Notes: generated by a model not told the origin, from the sequence alone. A stretch of 64,000 nt of DNA from Kovacikia minuta CCNUW1 (GCF_020091585.1 NZ_CP083582.1:3162001-3226000), one strand, 5' to 3'; counted from the first letter of the stretch, positions 1-7,821 are shown. Program-made: numbers and translations.

Positions 1-2
1 TC

Positions 3-182
3 TTTCAGCAGGCAGAGCAGCAAGCGGTGAATTTATCGGCACCTCACTCCAAACTTCTACTGGATGAGATTGAGTTAGCAGTTGAAATTAGCGCTGAAGG
101 AGAGGTGAAGCTGATTGCCAGCGCAAAAGCTGCCGGAAAGGGTGCGATTACACTCAAGTTTAAGCGGGTCGAAGCCAGGTGA
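3..182 (+). CDS. C-terminal end of a Pepco-like domain protein (5' end outside window)
   Basis: An open frame runs in from the window edge and stops with TGA at 180-182, one base before the caspase start codon. The last 59 residues are visible and read LDEIELAVEISAEGEVKL, then a glycine-rich turn, then ITLKFKR near the end. This alternating beta pattern (LDEIEL, ISAEG, KFKR) resembles the small Pepco/trypco domains that are coupled to caspase-like or trypsin-like peptidases in bacterial conflict operons. The family name is recalled from memory of that literature and was not searched. The tight junction with the next gene suggests co-translation. The upstream part of the protein cannot be seen, so it may carry other domains. 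Confidence 0.6.
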   Translation, partial: FQQAEQQAVNLSAPHSKLLLDEIELAVEISAEGEVKLIASAKAAGKGAITLKFKRVEAR

Positions 183-183
183 T

Positions 184-1668
184 ATGGCGAGAAATCTGGC
201 GATCGCAGTTGGCATCAACCACTACCCTCTGCTTGATCAACCCTTGCGGTATGCCGAGCAAGACGCGATCGCCATGCAAAACTTTCTCCAGAATGAAGCC
301 AAATTTGAGAAAGTGTATCGATTTTCTGATAACTCCCCACCCGTAGATCACAAAAGCACTGAACCAAGGCGGAATAACTTGCTGATGGTTCTGGATCAGA
401 TGGAGGCTAGAGTCAGATTGCAAGAAAGCGATAGCCTCTGGTTTTTCTTCAGCGGGCATGGGGCACGACAGGCAGAACAGGACTACCTTTTGCTATCCGA
501 CAGCTACCTGGGGAATTTGCAGGAGACAGCGATTTCCACCGATCGCATCATCCGCAGCCTGCGCCAGTGCGGAGCCGGAAATCTGATCATGATTCTGGAT
601 GCCTGCCGCAACCGGGTTCAGAATGTTAGTAAAGGTGTTGGCTCTCCAACGGTTGAACTTTCCAAACAGGAAGGCGTTATTAGCTTCTTCTCCTGCCGCC
701 CTAGCCAAATATCCTATGAAGTTCCAGCTTTGAGGCAAGGAGCATTTACCTATGCCCTGCTGGAAGCACTAGGGGGAGAGTGTCAACCGGAACGGACGAC
801 CGTTGAACAGATCGATCGCTACCTACTCAGACGCGTCCCCGAACTAAACCGCCAGCACAATCAACCAGCCCAGGAACCTTACTTGATCGCTGAACCAGCG
901 CGAAAGTATCACCAAGTTATCTTGCCTGCCGCGATCGCTCAACCACCACCCACCCAATGGCAGACTAACGAAATCGATAGGCTGAAATCAGAGGCTTTCC
1001 ATGCCACTTATGTAGTTAGGGATCTCGATCGGGCAAAACAACTGTGGAGGCGCGTGAATGAGATCGCTGTTGTTCCAGAAGACCGCAAACTGGCTGTAGA
1101 CAGAATTGAAGAAATTGCTCAAATGCAACTCAATCAAGAATCATCAGTTTCATCAAACTCTGATAGCCAAGCCATTCCCCAGCCACTAAAAGCAGTTTCT
1201 CCACCTCCAGTAGATCCTAAGTACCGACAAGAACCATTCCACAAGTCATCTCAACAACAACCAGAAGCAGTTTCTCCACCTCCAGTTGAACTAAGGTATC
1301 AGCCGGAAGAAGCCCTTCAATGGTCTGAACAACAACTGTCAGTCCCATTTCGCCTAAACAGACCAAAAAACCGCGCCACCCCCTGGATCAGGTTAATAAC
1401 CAGCGCATTACTTTACGCCATTACTGGATTCCTTCTTGCTACCGCAACTGCCCCGTTTTGGCTGTGGGCTGGGATTGGGGCTGTAGCTGTGGCTATGGCT
1501 GTGTTTGGGGCTGTATTTGGGGCTGTGTTTGGGGCTGTATTTGGGGAAAAGCTGCTTGAATCTTTCAGTCAATTTCACACGTTCTTGATTCTGACTGCAA
1601 CCTCCTGGTTGGGTTTAGGTTTGGGGTGGGTGGGGCATTGGGTGTTTCAGCAGGTCAATCGAGGATAG
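184..1668 (+). CDS. Caspase-like (peptidase C14) protein with C-terminal membrane segments
   Basis: 494 aa from the ATG at 184; an earlier TTG at 115 would overlap the upstream gene and adds no conserved sequence. The N-terminal ~260 residues form a caspase/metacaspase fold: FFFSGHG gives the catalytic His92 and ILDACR the catalytic Cys141. A helical linker follows (about 280-320), then a proline-rich stretch with two copies of AVSPPPV, then hydrophobic segments at about 401-457 and 466-488, including AVFG repeated four times. The layout suggests a cysteine protease tethered at a membrane with the protease domain cytoplasmic. It directly follows a Pepco-like gene, which fits a regulated suicide or defence protease. 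Specificity is unknown; cyanobacterial members often cleave after Arg/Lys. Confidence 0.85.
   Translation: MARNLAIAVGINHYPLLDQPLRYAEQDAIAMQNFLQNEAKFEKVYRFSDNSPPVDHKSTEPRRNNLLMVLDQMEARVRLQESDSLWFFFSGHGARQAEQDYLLLSDSYLGNLQETAISTDRIIRSLRQCGAGNLIMILDACRNRVQNVSKGVGSPTVELSKQEGVISFFSCRPSQISYEVPALRQGAFTYALLEALGGECQPERTTVEQIDRYLLRRVPELNRQHNQPAQEPYLIAEPARKYHQVILPAAIAQPPPTQWQTNEIDRLKSEAFHATYVVRDLDRAKQLWRRVNEIAVVPEDRKLAVDRIEEIAQMQLNQESSVSSNSDSQAIPQPLKAVSPPPVDPKYRQEPFHKSSQQQPEAVSPPPVELRYQPEEALQWSEQQLSVPFRLNRPKNRATPWIRLITSALLYAITGFLLATATAPFWLWAGIGAVAVAMAVFGAVFGAVFGAVFGEKLLESFSQFHTFLILTATSWLGLGLGWVGHWVFQQVNRG
1498..1545 (+). repeat. Four 12-bp tandem repeats inside the caspase membrane segment
   Basis: The unit GCTGTRTTTGGG occurs four times in a row with strict alternation of R = G, A, G, A. 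It encodes AVFG four times within the predicted membrane helix. The unit length is a multiple of three, so changes in copy number keep frame and would lengthen or shorten the helix. Confidence 0.9.
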
Positions 1669-1724
1669 GGTGTGGGGGTGTGGGGTATGGGGTGTGGGTG
1701 GGGTGTAGGTGCTGTAGCAGGATC
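1669..1724. repeat. Degenerate GTGTGGGG-type short tandem repeat
   Basis: The 3' side of the caspase gene is a run of G/T heptamer variants (TGTGGGG and relatives). The same motif returns at 26.73, 27.77, 30.25 and 45.19 kb, so this belongs to a genome-wide short-repeat family. Confidence 0.8.
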
Positions 1725-1789
1725 GGGTGTCGTTGTTGCAACTGGGATGACTATTTTGTGTCAGGCTAAAATGAGTGTAGAAGGTCTAA

Positions 1790-2083
1790 ATGAAAAACAG
1801 TATGGTTCAATCAACGGAACATTGTCATATCGTCAGAAACAGTGAAATTCTGAGTGGTGAGCCGATTATCAGAGGTACCAGGACACCAGTGCGGGCGATC
1901 GTGGAAATGTGGCGGATTGGGGTTTCACCTGAAGAGATTCCTCAGCGTTTGCCCCATCTTGTTTTGTCACAAGTTTTCGATGCGCTTAGCTATTACCTGG
2001 ATCATCAGGTAGAAATCAATGAATATATTGAGCGCAATCGCATTCCTGACAAGTTAATCGATCCGCGAGTTCGGAGAGCATGA
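1790..2083 (+). CDS. DUF433 antitoxin-like protein
   Basis: 97 aa. AAGG seven bases upstream supports the ATG at 1790. The core reads SGEPIIRGTRTPVRAIVEMW, then GVSPEEIPQRLPHL and the end of a winged helix, which is the classic DUF433 (PF04255) helix-turn-helix pattern. Proteins of this family act as DNA-binding antitoxins paired with PIN-like DUF5615 toxins. The downstream DUF5615 gene overlaps it by four bases (ATGA), so the two are translationally coupled. It probably neutralises that toxin and represses the operon; this is inferred from family and context. Confidence 0.85.
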   Translation: MKNSMVQSTEHCHIVRNSEILSGEPIIRGTRTPVRAIVEMWRIGVSPEEIPQRLPHLVLSQVFDALSYYLDHQVEINEYIERNRIPDKLIDPRVRRA

Positions 2084-2427
2084 CTGGCATTTTTATCCAT
2101 ATTTATTTGGATGAAGATGTTGATGTACTGGTAGCGAGTCTTCTATGCTCACGTGGGTTTGAAGCGACAACTGCCCATCAAGCAGGACAACTTGGCAAAA
2201 CAGATGCTGAGCAATTGGAATATGCTGTGAGTCAGAGAACGGCTATCCTCACCCATAATCGAATTGATTTTGAGAATCTTGCACGGGAATACTTCGAGCA
2301 GGAAAAGCTGCACTACGGGATCATTGTTGCTGTCAGAAATCCATATCAAGAAATTGTGCAAAGGTTACTTACGATTCTGAACAGTACCACAGCCGATGAA
2401 ATGGCAAACCAGCTTCTTTACATTTAA
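2080..2427 (+). CDS. DUF5615 PIN-like toxin
   Basis: 115 aa, overlapping the DUF433 gene by ATGA. The N-terminus has the acidic cluster YLDEDVDV and the middle has LTHNRIDFENLA, which are the conserved acidic positions of the PIN-like DUF5615 fold (PF18480). Such proteins are predicted metal-dependent RNases and form the toxin half of DUF433 modules. The length is normal and no frame problem is visible. The RNA target is unknown. A second, divergent copy of the same module lies 0.7 kb downstream. Confidence 0.8.
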   Translation: MTGIFIHIYLDEDVDVLVASLLCSRGFEATTAHQAGQLGKTDAEQLEYAVSQRTAILTHNRIDFENLAREYFEQEKLHYGIIVAVRNPYQEIVQRLLTILNSTTADEMANQLLYI

Positions 2428-2440
2428 GCGCCTAAACTCT

Positions 2441-2692
2441 ATGAAAGATACCTCAAGAACGAATTGGGAGAAGGTTGATTCACTCACAGAGGAGGAAATC
2501 GATACCTCTGATATTCCTCCATTAACTGAAGAGTTTTTTAGCAAGTCTCGCTGGTGGAAGCCTGTTAAGTCCTTAAATGTTCTGGTTGAGATCGATCCTG
2601 AGACTTTAGCCTGGTTCCAAACTCAGGGTGAGGATTATGAAAAAAAGATGGCTGCGGCGTTGCGAATTTACGCGGAAGCTCACAAGACGTGA
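2441..2692 (+). CDS. BrnA-like antitoxin without a BrnT partner
   Basis: 83 aa from the ATG at 2441. An in-frame ATG at 2396 lies inside the upstream toxin gene and adds a non-conserved tail. The sequence EIDTSDIPPLTEEFF, the SRWWKP stretch, and DPETLAWFQTQG match the BrnA (PF14384) ribbon-helix-helix antitoxin family. BrnA normally follows a BrnT toxin gene; here the preceding gene is a DUF5615 toxin and no BrnT is present. It may be an orphan remnant or may serve the neighbouring PIN-like toxins. No clear ribosome binding site is seen. Confidence 0.7.
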   Translation: MKDTSRTNWEKVDSLTEEEIDTSDIPPLTEEFFSKSRWWKPVKSLNVLVEIDPETLAWFQTQGEDYEKKMAAALRIYAEAHKT

Positions 2693-2759
2693 CCTGAAGT
2701 TGGTTAAAAAGCTCATCCTCTCGTGCGATCACGCTGATGTTAACCTGAAAGTAAGCAAC

Positions 2760-3107
2760 ATGGAGGCAAAAGCTGGAACGATGCAACTGGAAGATTACTT
2801 TGAGTTCTTGTCTCCTGAAGACATTCGGGTAAAAGGCACTCGGATTGGGATTGAACACATTCTTTACGAATACATCCATGTTGCAAAGACTCCAGAGCAA
2901 ATTGCTCAACAGTTTCACACCGTTACGCTGGAGCAAATCTACGCCACCATCCTTTTCTACTTACACAATCAAGAAACCATTGGAAAATATGTAGAAGACT
3001 GGCTGGAGTACAGCCTCAAAGCTCAGGCAGAGCAAGACCAAAATCCCCCTCCATTCATTGCAAAGCTTTGCCAGTTGAAAGGACAGAAGCAACCATCAGC
3101 AAGTTAG
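2760..3107 (+). CDS. Second DUF433 antitoxin-like protein
   Basis: 115 aa from the ATG at 2760; the frame stays open upstream to 2628 but that part overlaps BrnA and looks unconserved. ATG 2781 is an alternative start. The conserved core SPEDIRVKGTRIGIEHIL, then TPEQIAQQF and LEQIYATILFYL, is a DUF433 domain. The C-terminal ~30 residues, including KAQAEQDQNPPP, form a tail typical of the subgroup paired with the NNR-type DUF5615 toxin. The toxin gene follows after 12 bases. The protein is diverged from the first DUF433 protein, so the two modules are unlikely to be a recent duplication. Confidence 0.8.
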   Translation: MEAKAGTMQLEDYFEFLSPEDIRVKGTRIGIEHILYEYIHVAKTPEQIAQQFHTVTLEQIYATILFYLHNQETIGKYVEDWLEYSLKAQAEQDQNPPPFIAKLCQLKGQKQPSAS

Positions 3108-3119
3108 GCAGACTGTTTG

Positions 3120-3482
3120 ATGGCGATTAAATACTTGCTGGACGAGAACCTGACACCCGATTATCGAGAGCAACTTTCATGTCATCAATCAACTTTAAAG
3201 ATCTGCATGATTGGTGATCCAGATGCTCCATCTAAAGGCGCAAAAGATCCCGACATTTTGATCTGGTGTGAGCAGAACGGCTGCATCCTGGTTACCAACA
3301 ATCGTCGTTCAATGCCAGTCCATTTGGCTCATCATCTGGCTGAAGGTCGTCATATTCCTGGTATCTTGGTGTTTCGCCCCAAAGCAGATATAGGACGAGT
3401 GATAGAAGACCTGATTTTGATTGCAGTTGCAGCCCTAGAGGACGAGTATCAGGATCGAATAGTCTACATTCCCTTAAGTTAA
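3120..3482 (+). CDS. Second DUF5615 PIN-like toxin
   Basis: 120 aa from the ATG at 3120 (a TTG precedes it directly). It has the N-terminal YLLDENLTPDY motif, KDPDILIWCEQNGCILVT, then NNRRSMPVHLAHHL and GRHIPGI, which mark a DUF5615 subgroup common in cyanobacteria. The acidic residues expected for metal binding (DEN, D in KDPD) are present. It forms a toxin-antitoxin pair with the DUF433 gene just upstream. An RNase role is inferred from the PIN-like fold. Confidence 0.78.
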   Translation: MAIKYLLDENLTPDYREQLSCHQSTLKICMIGDPDAPSKGAKDPDILIWCEQNGCILVTNNRRSMPVHLAHHLAEGRHIPGILVFRPKADIGRVIEDLILIAVAALEDEYQDRIVYIPLS

Positions 3483-3563
3483 CAGTATGGCTATAGAATC
3501 GGGAGAAGTGTATGTAGCCTGTTTAACAGAAAGTGTTCAAAAGCTCGATCGGAGGACATCAAG

Positions 3564-4061
3564 GTGACTGATGAACAACGTTCTCTATTGAAAGCGTCAA
3601 AAATTAACGCGATGGATGCGTTTGAGTTTCACCACCCGCTCAATCCCAATTCGGAAATTTATTTACGCTTCCTTGGGCGTGCTGTGGGGCTTAAACGGAT
3701 TGGTGTGACGATCGCCCGTGTTCCACCCGGAAAGGAATCTTTTATCTATCACGCGCACCAGAATGAAGAAGAATGGGTTTACATTTTGTCAGGTCGGGGG
3801 ATTGCAGAGATTGGCGATCGGGAACATGAAGTTGCACCTGGAGACTTTATGGGCTTTGGGTTACCTCAACAACCCCATCATCTCCGCAATCCATTCCAAG
3901 AAGACCTTGTTTACCTGATCGGTGGAGAGTCAGGACGTTTGGATATCGGTGTTTTTCCTCGACTCGGTAAACGGGTGATCAGGGATAGTGAATCGGCTTA
4001 TATTTTGGATGACTCAGCGCTTCAGCTTTTTTGGAGCAGCAAGAATGCCAGTCAAGATTGA
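3564..4061 (+). CDS. Cupin domain protein
   Basis: 165 aa from GTG 3564, preceded by GGAGG at 3551-3555. The motif PGKESFIYHAHQNEEEWVYIL gives the two histidines and glutamate of cupin motif 1, followed by LSGRGIAEIGD and APGDFMGF; motif 2 has PHHLRNP. This is a single-domain metal-binding cupin. Substrate and reaction cannot be deduced. It follows the toxin-antitoxin modules without obvious functional linkage. Confidence 0.8.
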   Translation: MTDEQRSLLKASKINAMDAFEFHHPLNPNSEIYLRFLGRAVGLKRIGVTIARVPPGKESFIYHAHQNEEEWVYILSGRGIAEIGDREHEVAPGDFMGFGLPQQPHHLRNPFQEDLVYLIGGESGRLDIGVFPRLGKRVIRDSESAYILDDSALQLFWSSKNASQD

Positions 4062-4172
4062 TGCAAGATAGCCTCTCATAAATTTTCGCTCACCCCAAAC
4101 ATGAAAATTAAGAGTCAGGAGTCAGGAGTCAGGAGGAACCATTCTGAATTCTGGCTCCTGGATTCTATGTTA

Positions 4173-4285
4173 TATAGCAGTACCTAAGCAGGTTAGGACA
4201 AATAGCGAACCCAGAAGCCTTGTTGCTACTGCCTTTGACTTCATCCCTCATCCCTCATCCCTCATCCTTCATCCTTACTGCTATA
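4173..4285. repeat. MITE-like inverted-repeat element, family 1 copy A
   Basis: About 113 bp bounded by TATAGCAGTA on the left and its complement TACTGCTATA on the right. Inside are the phrase TAGCGAACCCAGAAG and a run of CATCCCT/CATCCTT heptamers. A near-identical element lies at 59086-59197. There is no coding capacity, so it looks like a small mobile or mobilised repeat. Confidence 0.75.
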
Positions 4286-4551
4286 GCAGAAGAGTCCGGT
4301 ACTTTTGTGCCAGATAGGTTAGAACTTTTGTCTCTGGTTGCAAGCCCCCCAAATTTTTAGGATGGTAGCGATCAACATCAACCGAATTGCACTGGCGAAA
4401 CCTGGAGCAGGGGCGAGAAAGCTTCAGCGATCGTCGGTGCAATTTTCTTTTCTCTATCACTCAGCACCCGCCGCTTACCACCTAACCCATTTGCCCATTC
4501 GATCTTGTCGGAATCAAAATCAACTTCTAGACTGAAGTTAGTTTTGTTCAT
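4281..4551 (-). pseudogene. Small unrecognised gene with one frame disruption
   Basis: From ATG 4551 the frame reads MNKTNFSLEVDFDSDK, then IEWANGLGGKRRVLSDREKK, and stops at 4378 after 57 aa. If one extra C at 4382/4383 is removed, translation continues as FVDVDRYHPKNLGGLQ, then PETKVLTYLAQKYRTLLL, to a stop at 4281, giving about 90 aa. Both halves look like real, charged protein sequence. The family is not recognised. The stop codon lies in the terminal repeat of the adjacent MITE-like element, so the natural C-terminus may have been altered. The one-base shift matches the pattern seen in other genes here. Confidence 0.4.
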
Positions 4552-4704
4552 CTGGTTGTGGTGAATTGACAGCCGTTTTGGATGTCTGGTGGTCTGTCAA
4601 GAATTTTTTGAGGGATGAAATCCGCTCAAAAAATAACCTTACCCAACCAACCCTATCCCTCAACCTAAAGTTGACAGATTACTAGTCGCTGACTGATTCA
4701 AGGC

Positions 4705-5412
4705 ATGGTGACCAGGTTTACACGTAAATTGGTGAAAGTTAAATCCCTATCTTGGAGTTGTTTTCTGTGTTGCCTTAGTGCGACAAGCCTGTTGTTGCTT
4801 TTTTCAAAGCAGGGTCTTGCTCAAACGACCTCAGAAGATGATTATTCAGTTTTACCGTCCAACCCTAAGCCAGGAGAATTCAGAACTCCTGTTGAACAGA
4901 AGCCAGAAGTACAGGCACCTAAACCGCCTGAGATGCCTGTGCCCGTTAATCCTGTCTTTTACAAGCCAACCTTGCCTCCCCTGGGCGGAGCCTCTGCCTA
5001 TCTTCCCAGCCCGACGGAAGCGTTGGGGGTTTATTTAGTCGTTAAGCTAAAAGCCCGCAAGGTTTATGTCTACCAGGGAGACAAAGCAATTACCAGCTAT
5101 CCGATCGCCGTTGGCAAACCGGGTTGGGAAACTCCAGTTGGGAGTTACCAGGTGTTTTCAAAGGAAGTCAACCCCATTTTTAAGAGCTTCAAAACAGGCA
5201 CAATTATTCGTCCAGGTCCAGATAACCCACTGGGTATTCGTTGGATTGGCATTTGGACGGATGGCAAAACCCAACTTGGGTTTCATGGCACCAACCAACC
5301 CGAATTAATTGGGGGAGCCGTTTCCCACGGTTGTATTCGGATGCGCAATAAGGACGTGTTAGCCCTATTTGAACAAGTCTCTCTAGGCACTCCAGTTAAG
5401 GTTGAGCCTTGA
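4705..5412 (+). CDS. L,D-transpeptidase (YkuD domain), exported
   Basis: 235 aa. A basic N-terminus and a hydrophobic stretch ending near GLAQT form a signal peptide, followed by a proline-rich linker (about 45-95). The YkuD catalytic domain spans about 110-234, with HGTNQ and the signature SHGCIRM giving catalytic His208 and Cys210. Such enzymes make 3-3 cross-links in peptidoglycan or attach proteins to it in the periplasm. The length suits a single-domain enzyme. Which of these reactions it performs is not evident. Confidence 0.9.
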   Translation: MVTRFTRKLVKVKSLSWSCFLCCLSATSLLLLFSKQGLAQTTSEDDYSVLPSNPKPGEFRTPVEQKPEVQAPKPPEMPVPVNPVFYKPTLPPLGGASAYLPSPTEALGVYLVVKLKARKVYVYQGDKAITSYPIAVGKPGWETPVGSYQVFSKEVNPIFKSFKTGTIIRPGPDNPLGIRWIGIWTDGKTQLGFHGTNQPELIGGAVSHGCIRMRNKDVLALFEQVSLGTPVKVEP

Positions 5413-5439
5413 ACAGGTGTTAGATGTTAGGGGAATGAT

Positions 5440-5520
5440 GAAGGATAAAGGATGAAGGATAAAACAGTTCCTTACCCTCACGTTTACCCTCTGCCCTCTG
5501 CCCTCTGCCCTCTGCCTTTT
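5440..5520. repeat. Heptamer repeats (GGATAAA/GGATGAA and CCCTCTG)
   Basis: Two tandem families lie back to back between the L,D-transpeptidase stop and the crcB stop: GATGAAGGATAAAGGAT-type units and four CCCTCTG units. Confidence 0.8.
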
Positions 5521-5521
5521 G

Positions 5522-5974
5522 CTACAACTTTCTCGCTAAAAAGCTACCCAGCTCCAACCCGATCAATCCCAAAACGGGACTTCCCAACCAATAGAACAGG
5601 GCTAACCCTCTGTTGCCGGTTTGCAGCAGGTTAGCTGTATCCAGGGAGTAGCTCGAAAATGTGGTGTACGCACCTAAAAAGCCGACCGCAACGAACAACC
5701 GTAAATCCGGAGATGAAATGGCTCGTTGCAGGGTCAGGGTAACAAAAAAGCCCATTACCAGAGACCCCGTAATGTTAATGAAAAAGGTGCCAAAGGGAAA
5801 GCCTGTTCCCAACCATTGGGCAAACCATTGGGTCAGATAATAGCGGCTCAGCGCACCAGAAATCGCTCCCAGACTGACGGCGATCGGCGCTCGAACCTCT
5901 GGATTCGCAGAGGTGAACAGCCCAACGGTTTTACCCAATCCACCGACCAATTGATGAAAGAGATTAGCGAACAT
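5522..5974 (-). CDS. crcB: Fluoride ion exporter CrcB/FluC
   Basis: 150 aa from the ATG at 5974; the open frame extends to 6055 but that part overlaps the neighbouring gene and is not conserved. Family motifs are clear: [13 protein letters not shown] at the start of the first helix, then [18 protein letters not shown] and [15 protein letters not shown]. Four membrane helices are expected. FluC proteins form dual-topology dimers that passively export fluoride through the plasma membrane. It follows a VanZ-like gene by 32 bases and is probably co-transcribed. No fluoride riboswitch was found upstream. Confidence 0.9.
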   Translation of the reverse strand: MFANLFHQLVGGLGKTVGLFTSANPEVRAPIAVSLGAISGALSRYYLTQWFAQWLGTGFPFGTFFINITGSLVMGFFVTLTLQRAISSPDLRLFVAVGFLGAYTTFSSYSLDTANLLQTGNRGLALFYWLGSPVLGLIGLELGSFLARKL

Positions 5975-6006
5975 CCACAACTCCTGAATCAGGTTCGTTC
6001 CACTGG

Positions 6007-6426
6007 CTACCTTTTGCGACCCTTTGCACCAGCCCCAGTTCGTTCTGCCAGCCAATAGCCAAAACAGATTCCGGCAAAACTGGCAATTAAGTCGATCTCA
6101 TCCAATGTGCGGTGGGGCGAAAGGGATTGCAGGATTTCTTCGATCACCGTAAAGCTACCAAACAATAGCGGAAACAGGGGAATTGAAAAACTACCAAGCT
6201 TAACCCGACGAAGCTTGAGAATTTGGTGACCGAGATAGGTAGCAATGCCGTAAAGAATAACATGGGCCAATTTGTCATTCTGAGTGAGTACGGGCGGCAG
6301 GTTGCCCATATATGCCAACACCAAAATCGTTAAAAAAATTCCCGTATACAGAATTCCAAGGATCTTCCAGTTTAATGGTGACCTGAGCTTCCAAAATTTC
6401 GTCATAGGGATAATCTCGCCCAACAT
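6007..6426 (-). CDS. VanZ-like membrane protein
   Basis: 139 aa from ATG 6426, or 132 aa from ATG 6405. Four hydrophobic segments and the VanZ-type sequence [17 protein letters not shown] plus [20 protein letters not shown] (acidic and histidine residues at a membrane boundary) place it in the VanZ family. The biochemical role of such stand-alone proteins is unknown. crcB lies just downstream on the same strand. Confidence 0.8.
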   Translation of the reverse strand: MLGEIIPMTKFWKLRSPLNWKILGILYTGIFLTILVLAYMGNLPPVLTQNDKLAHVILYGIATYLGHQILKLRRVKLGSFSIPLFPLLFGSFTVIEEILQSLSPHRTLDEIDLIASFAGICFGYWLAERTGAGAKGRKR

Positions 6427-6574
6427 TCTCCCTGACTACATTTCCCTTTCTCCTGACTCCTGATTCCTGACTCGTGACCCTTTAAATAGGTATGAGATAA
6501 TAAAGAGTGTGCAAATTAGTATTTAAGAAAATTATTTAGAGACATTTAAGCACCCTCACTTAGGAGATCAAACC

Positions 6575-7456
6575 ATGAATCAGTTTAAAACCCTTGCCTT
6601 GCTTAGCTTGCTATCGGGGTTACTGGTTGCGATCGGCTATTTTGTGATTGGTGGAAGCAATGGCATCATTATTGGGATTGTGTTGGCAGCCGTGATGAAC
6701 CTGGGTTCCTGGTTTTTCTCCGATAAAATTGCCCTGGCTGCCTATGGTGCCCAACCCCTTAGCCCTGAACAAGCTCCTGGTTTGCATGCCATGCTAGAAC
6801 GTTTGAGCCAGCGTGCAGGTATCCCAACGCCTGCGCTTTACGTTGTTCCCAGTCCTGGAGCCAATGCCTTTGCTACTGGACGAGATCCCCAACATGCCGC
6901 AGTTGCCGTGACAGAAGGAATTGTGAACCTGCTCTCAGAAGACGAACTGGAAGCGGTGATTGGGCATGAATTGACCCACATTCTAAATCGCGATACCCTG
7001 ACCCAGGCAGTGGCAGCAACGATCGGAGGAGCCATTTCCCAACTTGCCTATATGGCTCAGTGGGCAAGTATGGGGGCAGCCTATTCCCGAAACGACGATC
7101 GTCGGGGTCCGAATCCAATTGGGCTGTTACTGGCTGCATTTCTGGCTCCCCTGGCTGCAACCCTGATTCAAATGGCAATCTCCCGATCCAGAGAATTTGA
7201 AGCGGATGCTGGTGCTGCCAAACTAACCAGCAATCCCCGCGCTCTGGCAAGTGCTTTACAGAAGCTGGAGATGGGCGCTCAACAAGTACCCATTCAGGGT
7301 AACCCTGCGTTTGAGCCGCTGTTAATTGTCAACTCCTTCTCTGGTGAGGGGCTTGCTAATCTGTTTGCCACCCATCCTCCCACCCAAGCTCGCATCGAAC
7401 GCTTGCTTCAGCTTGAGCGCCAGATGTTGAGTGCGGATTCAGCCAGTTTGTCCTGA
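6575..7456 (+). CDS. htpX: Zinc metalloprotease HtpX (M48)
   Basis: 293 aa with a good ribosome binding site (TAGGAG) nine bases upstream. Two N-terminal membrane helices (about 5-25 and 28-48) precede the zinc site HELTH at 131-135; the third ligand is Glu207 in SREFEAD. Two further hydrophobic segments lie between. HtpX is a membrane-bound protease that removes damaged membrane proteins. The family's usual length is kept and no defect is visible. Confidence 0.93.
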   Translation: MNQFKTLALLSLLSGLLVAIGYFVIGGSNGIIIGIVLAAVMNLGSWFFSDKIALAAYGAQPLSPEQAPGLHAMLERLSQRAGIPTPALYVVPSPGANAFATGRDPQHAAVAVTEGIVNLLSEDELEAVIGHELTHILNRDTLTQAVAATIGGAISQLAYMAQWASMGAAYSRNDDRRGPNPIGLLLAAFLAPLAATLIQMAISRSREFEADAGAAKLTSNPRALASALQKLEMGAQQVPIQGNPAFEPLLIVNSFSGEGLANLFATHPPTQARIERLLQLERQMLSADSASLS

Positions 7457-7570
7457 TGGGGAGTGGGGAGTGGGGAGTGGGGAGTCAGGATCGATTCAGA
7501 ATTCAAGCCTGTTCTCTGCCCTCAGCGTTAACTCAAACCTTTCCCCTTTCCCCTTTCCCCTTTCCCATAC
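7456..7570. repeat. GGGGAGT and CCCCTTT heptamer repeats
   Basis: Four GGGGAGT units start directly at the htpX stop and four CCCCTTT units follow at about 7538-7565. The second block encodes the lysine/glycine tail of the hypothetical gene on the other strand. Confidence 0.8.
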
Positions 7571-7803
7571 CGAAGTCGCCACAGTGTTTTTTGTGCTTTC
7601 CATGCCTTGTCGAGGAGTTTCATGGAAGTATAGGGGCAGTAGTCACGGGAGCGGCTTTTCTTAAGAGCAGTTTGAATGAATTGGTTGAGGCGAGTTTCTA
7701 GATCAATTTTGGGGACTGGACTTGATGCCGGTACTAAGATATTGGTTTTGGATTCAGCCAGAGCGGGATTAAAAACCAGATCATTGGCGGGTTGGCGGCT
7801 CAT
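7528..7803 (-). CDS. Hypothetical protein, repeat-encoded tail
   Basis: 91 aa from ATG 7803, preceded by GGAAAG at a plausible distance; the frame opens at a GTG at 7821. The middle reads LETRLNQFIQTALKKSRSRD, then YCPYTSMKLLDKAWKAQKTLW, a basic amphipathic stretch. The last residues (GKGERGKGKG) come from the heptamer repeat, so the original stop may have been lost. The family is not recognised. Confidence 0.5.
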   Translation of the reverse strand: MSRQPANDLVFNPALAESKTNILVPASSPVPKIDLETRLNQFIQTALKKSRSRDYCPYTSMKLLDKAWKAQKTLWRLRYGKGERGKGKGLS

Positions 7804-7821
7804 GATAATATTTCTTTCCAC

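Noticed and set aside
115-183. TTG start at 115 for the caspase gene
   Set aside because: It overlaps the upstream Pepco-like frame and the residues before ATG 184 look unconserved; the ATG follows the upstream stop by one base.
2628-2759. N-terminal 44 residues of the second DUF433 frame
   Set aside because: They overlap BrnA in another frame and read as a shadow translation; conservation begins after ATG 2760.
5522-6600. Fluoride riboswitch for crcB
   Set aside because: No fluoride aptamer consensus was found upstream of crcB or the VanZ-like gene.
7431-7701. Open frames after htpX
   Set aside because: They translate heptamer repeats and the opposite strand of the hypothetical gene at 7528-7803.
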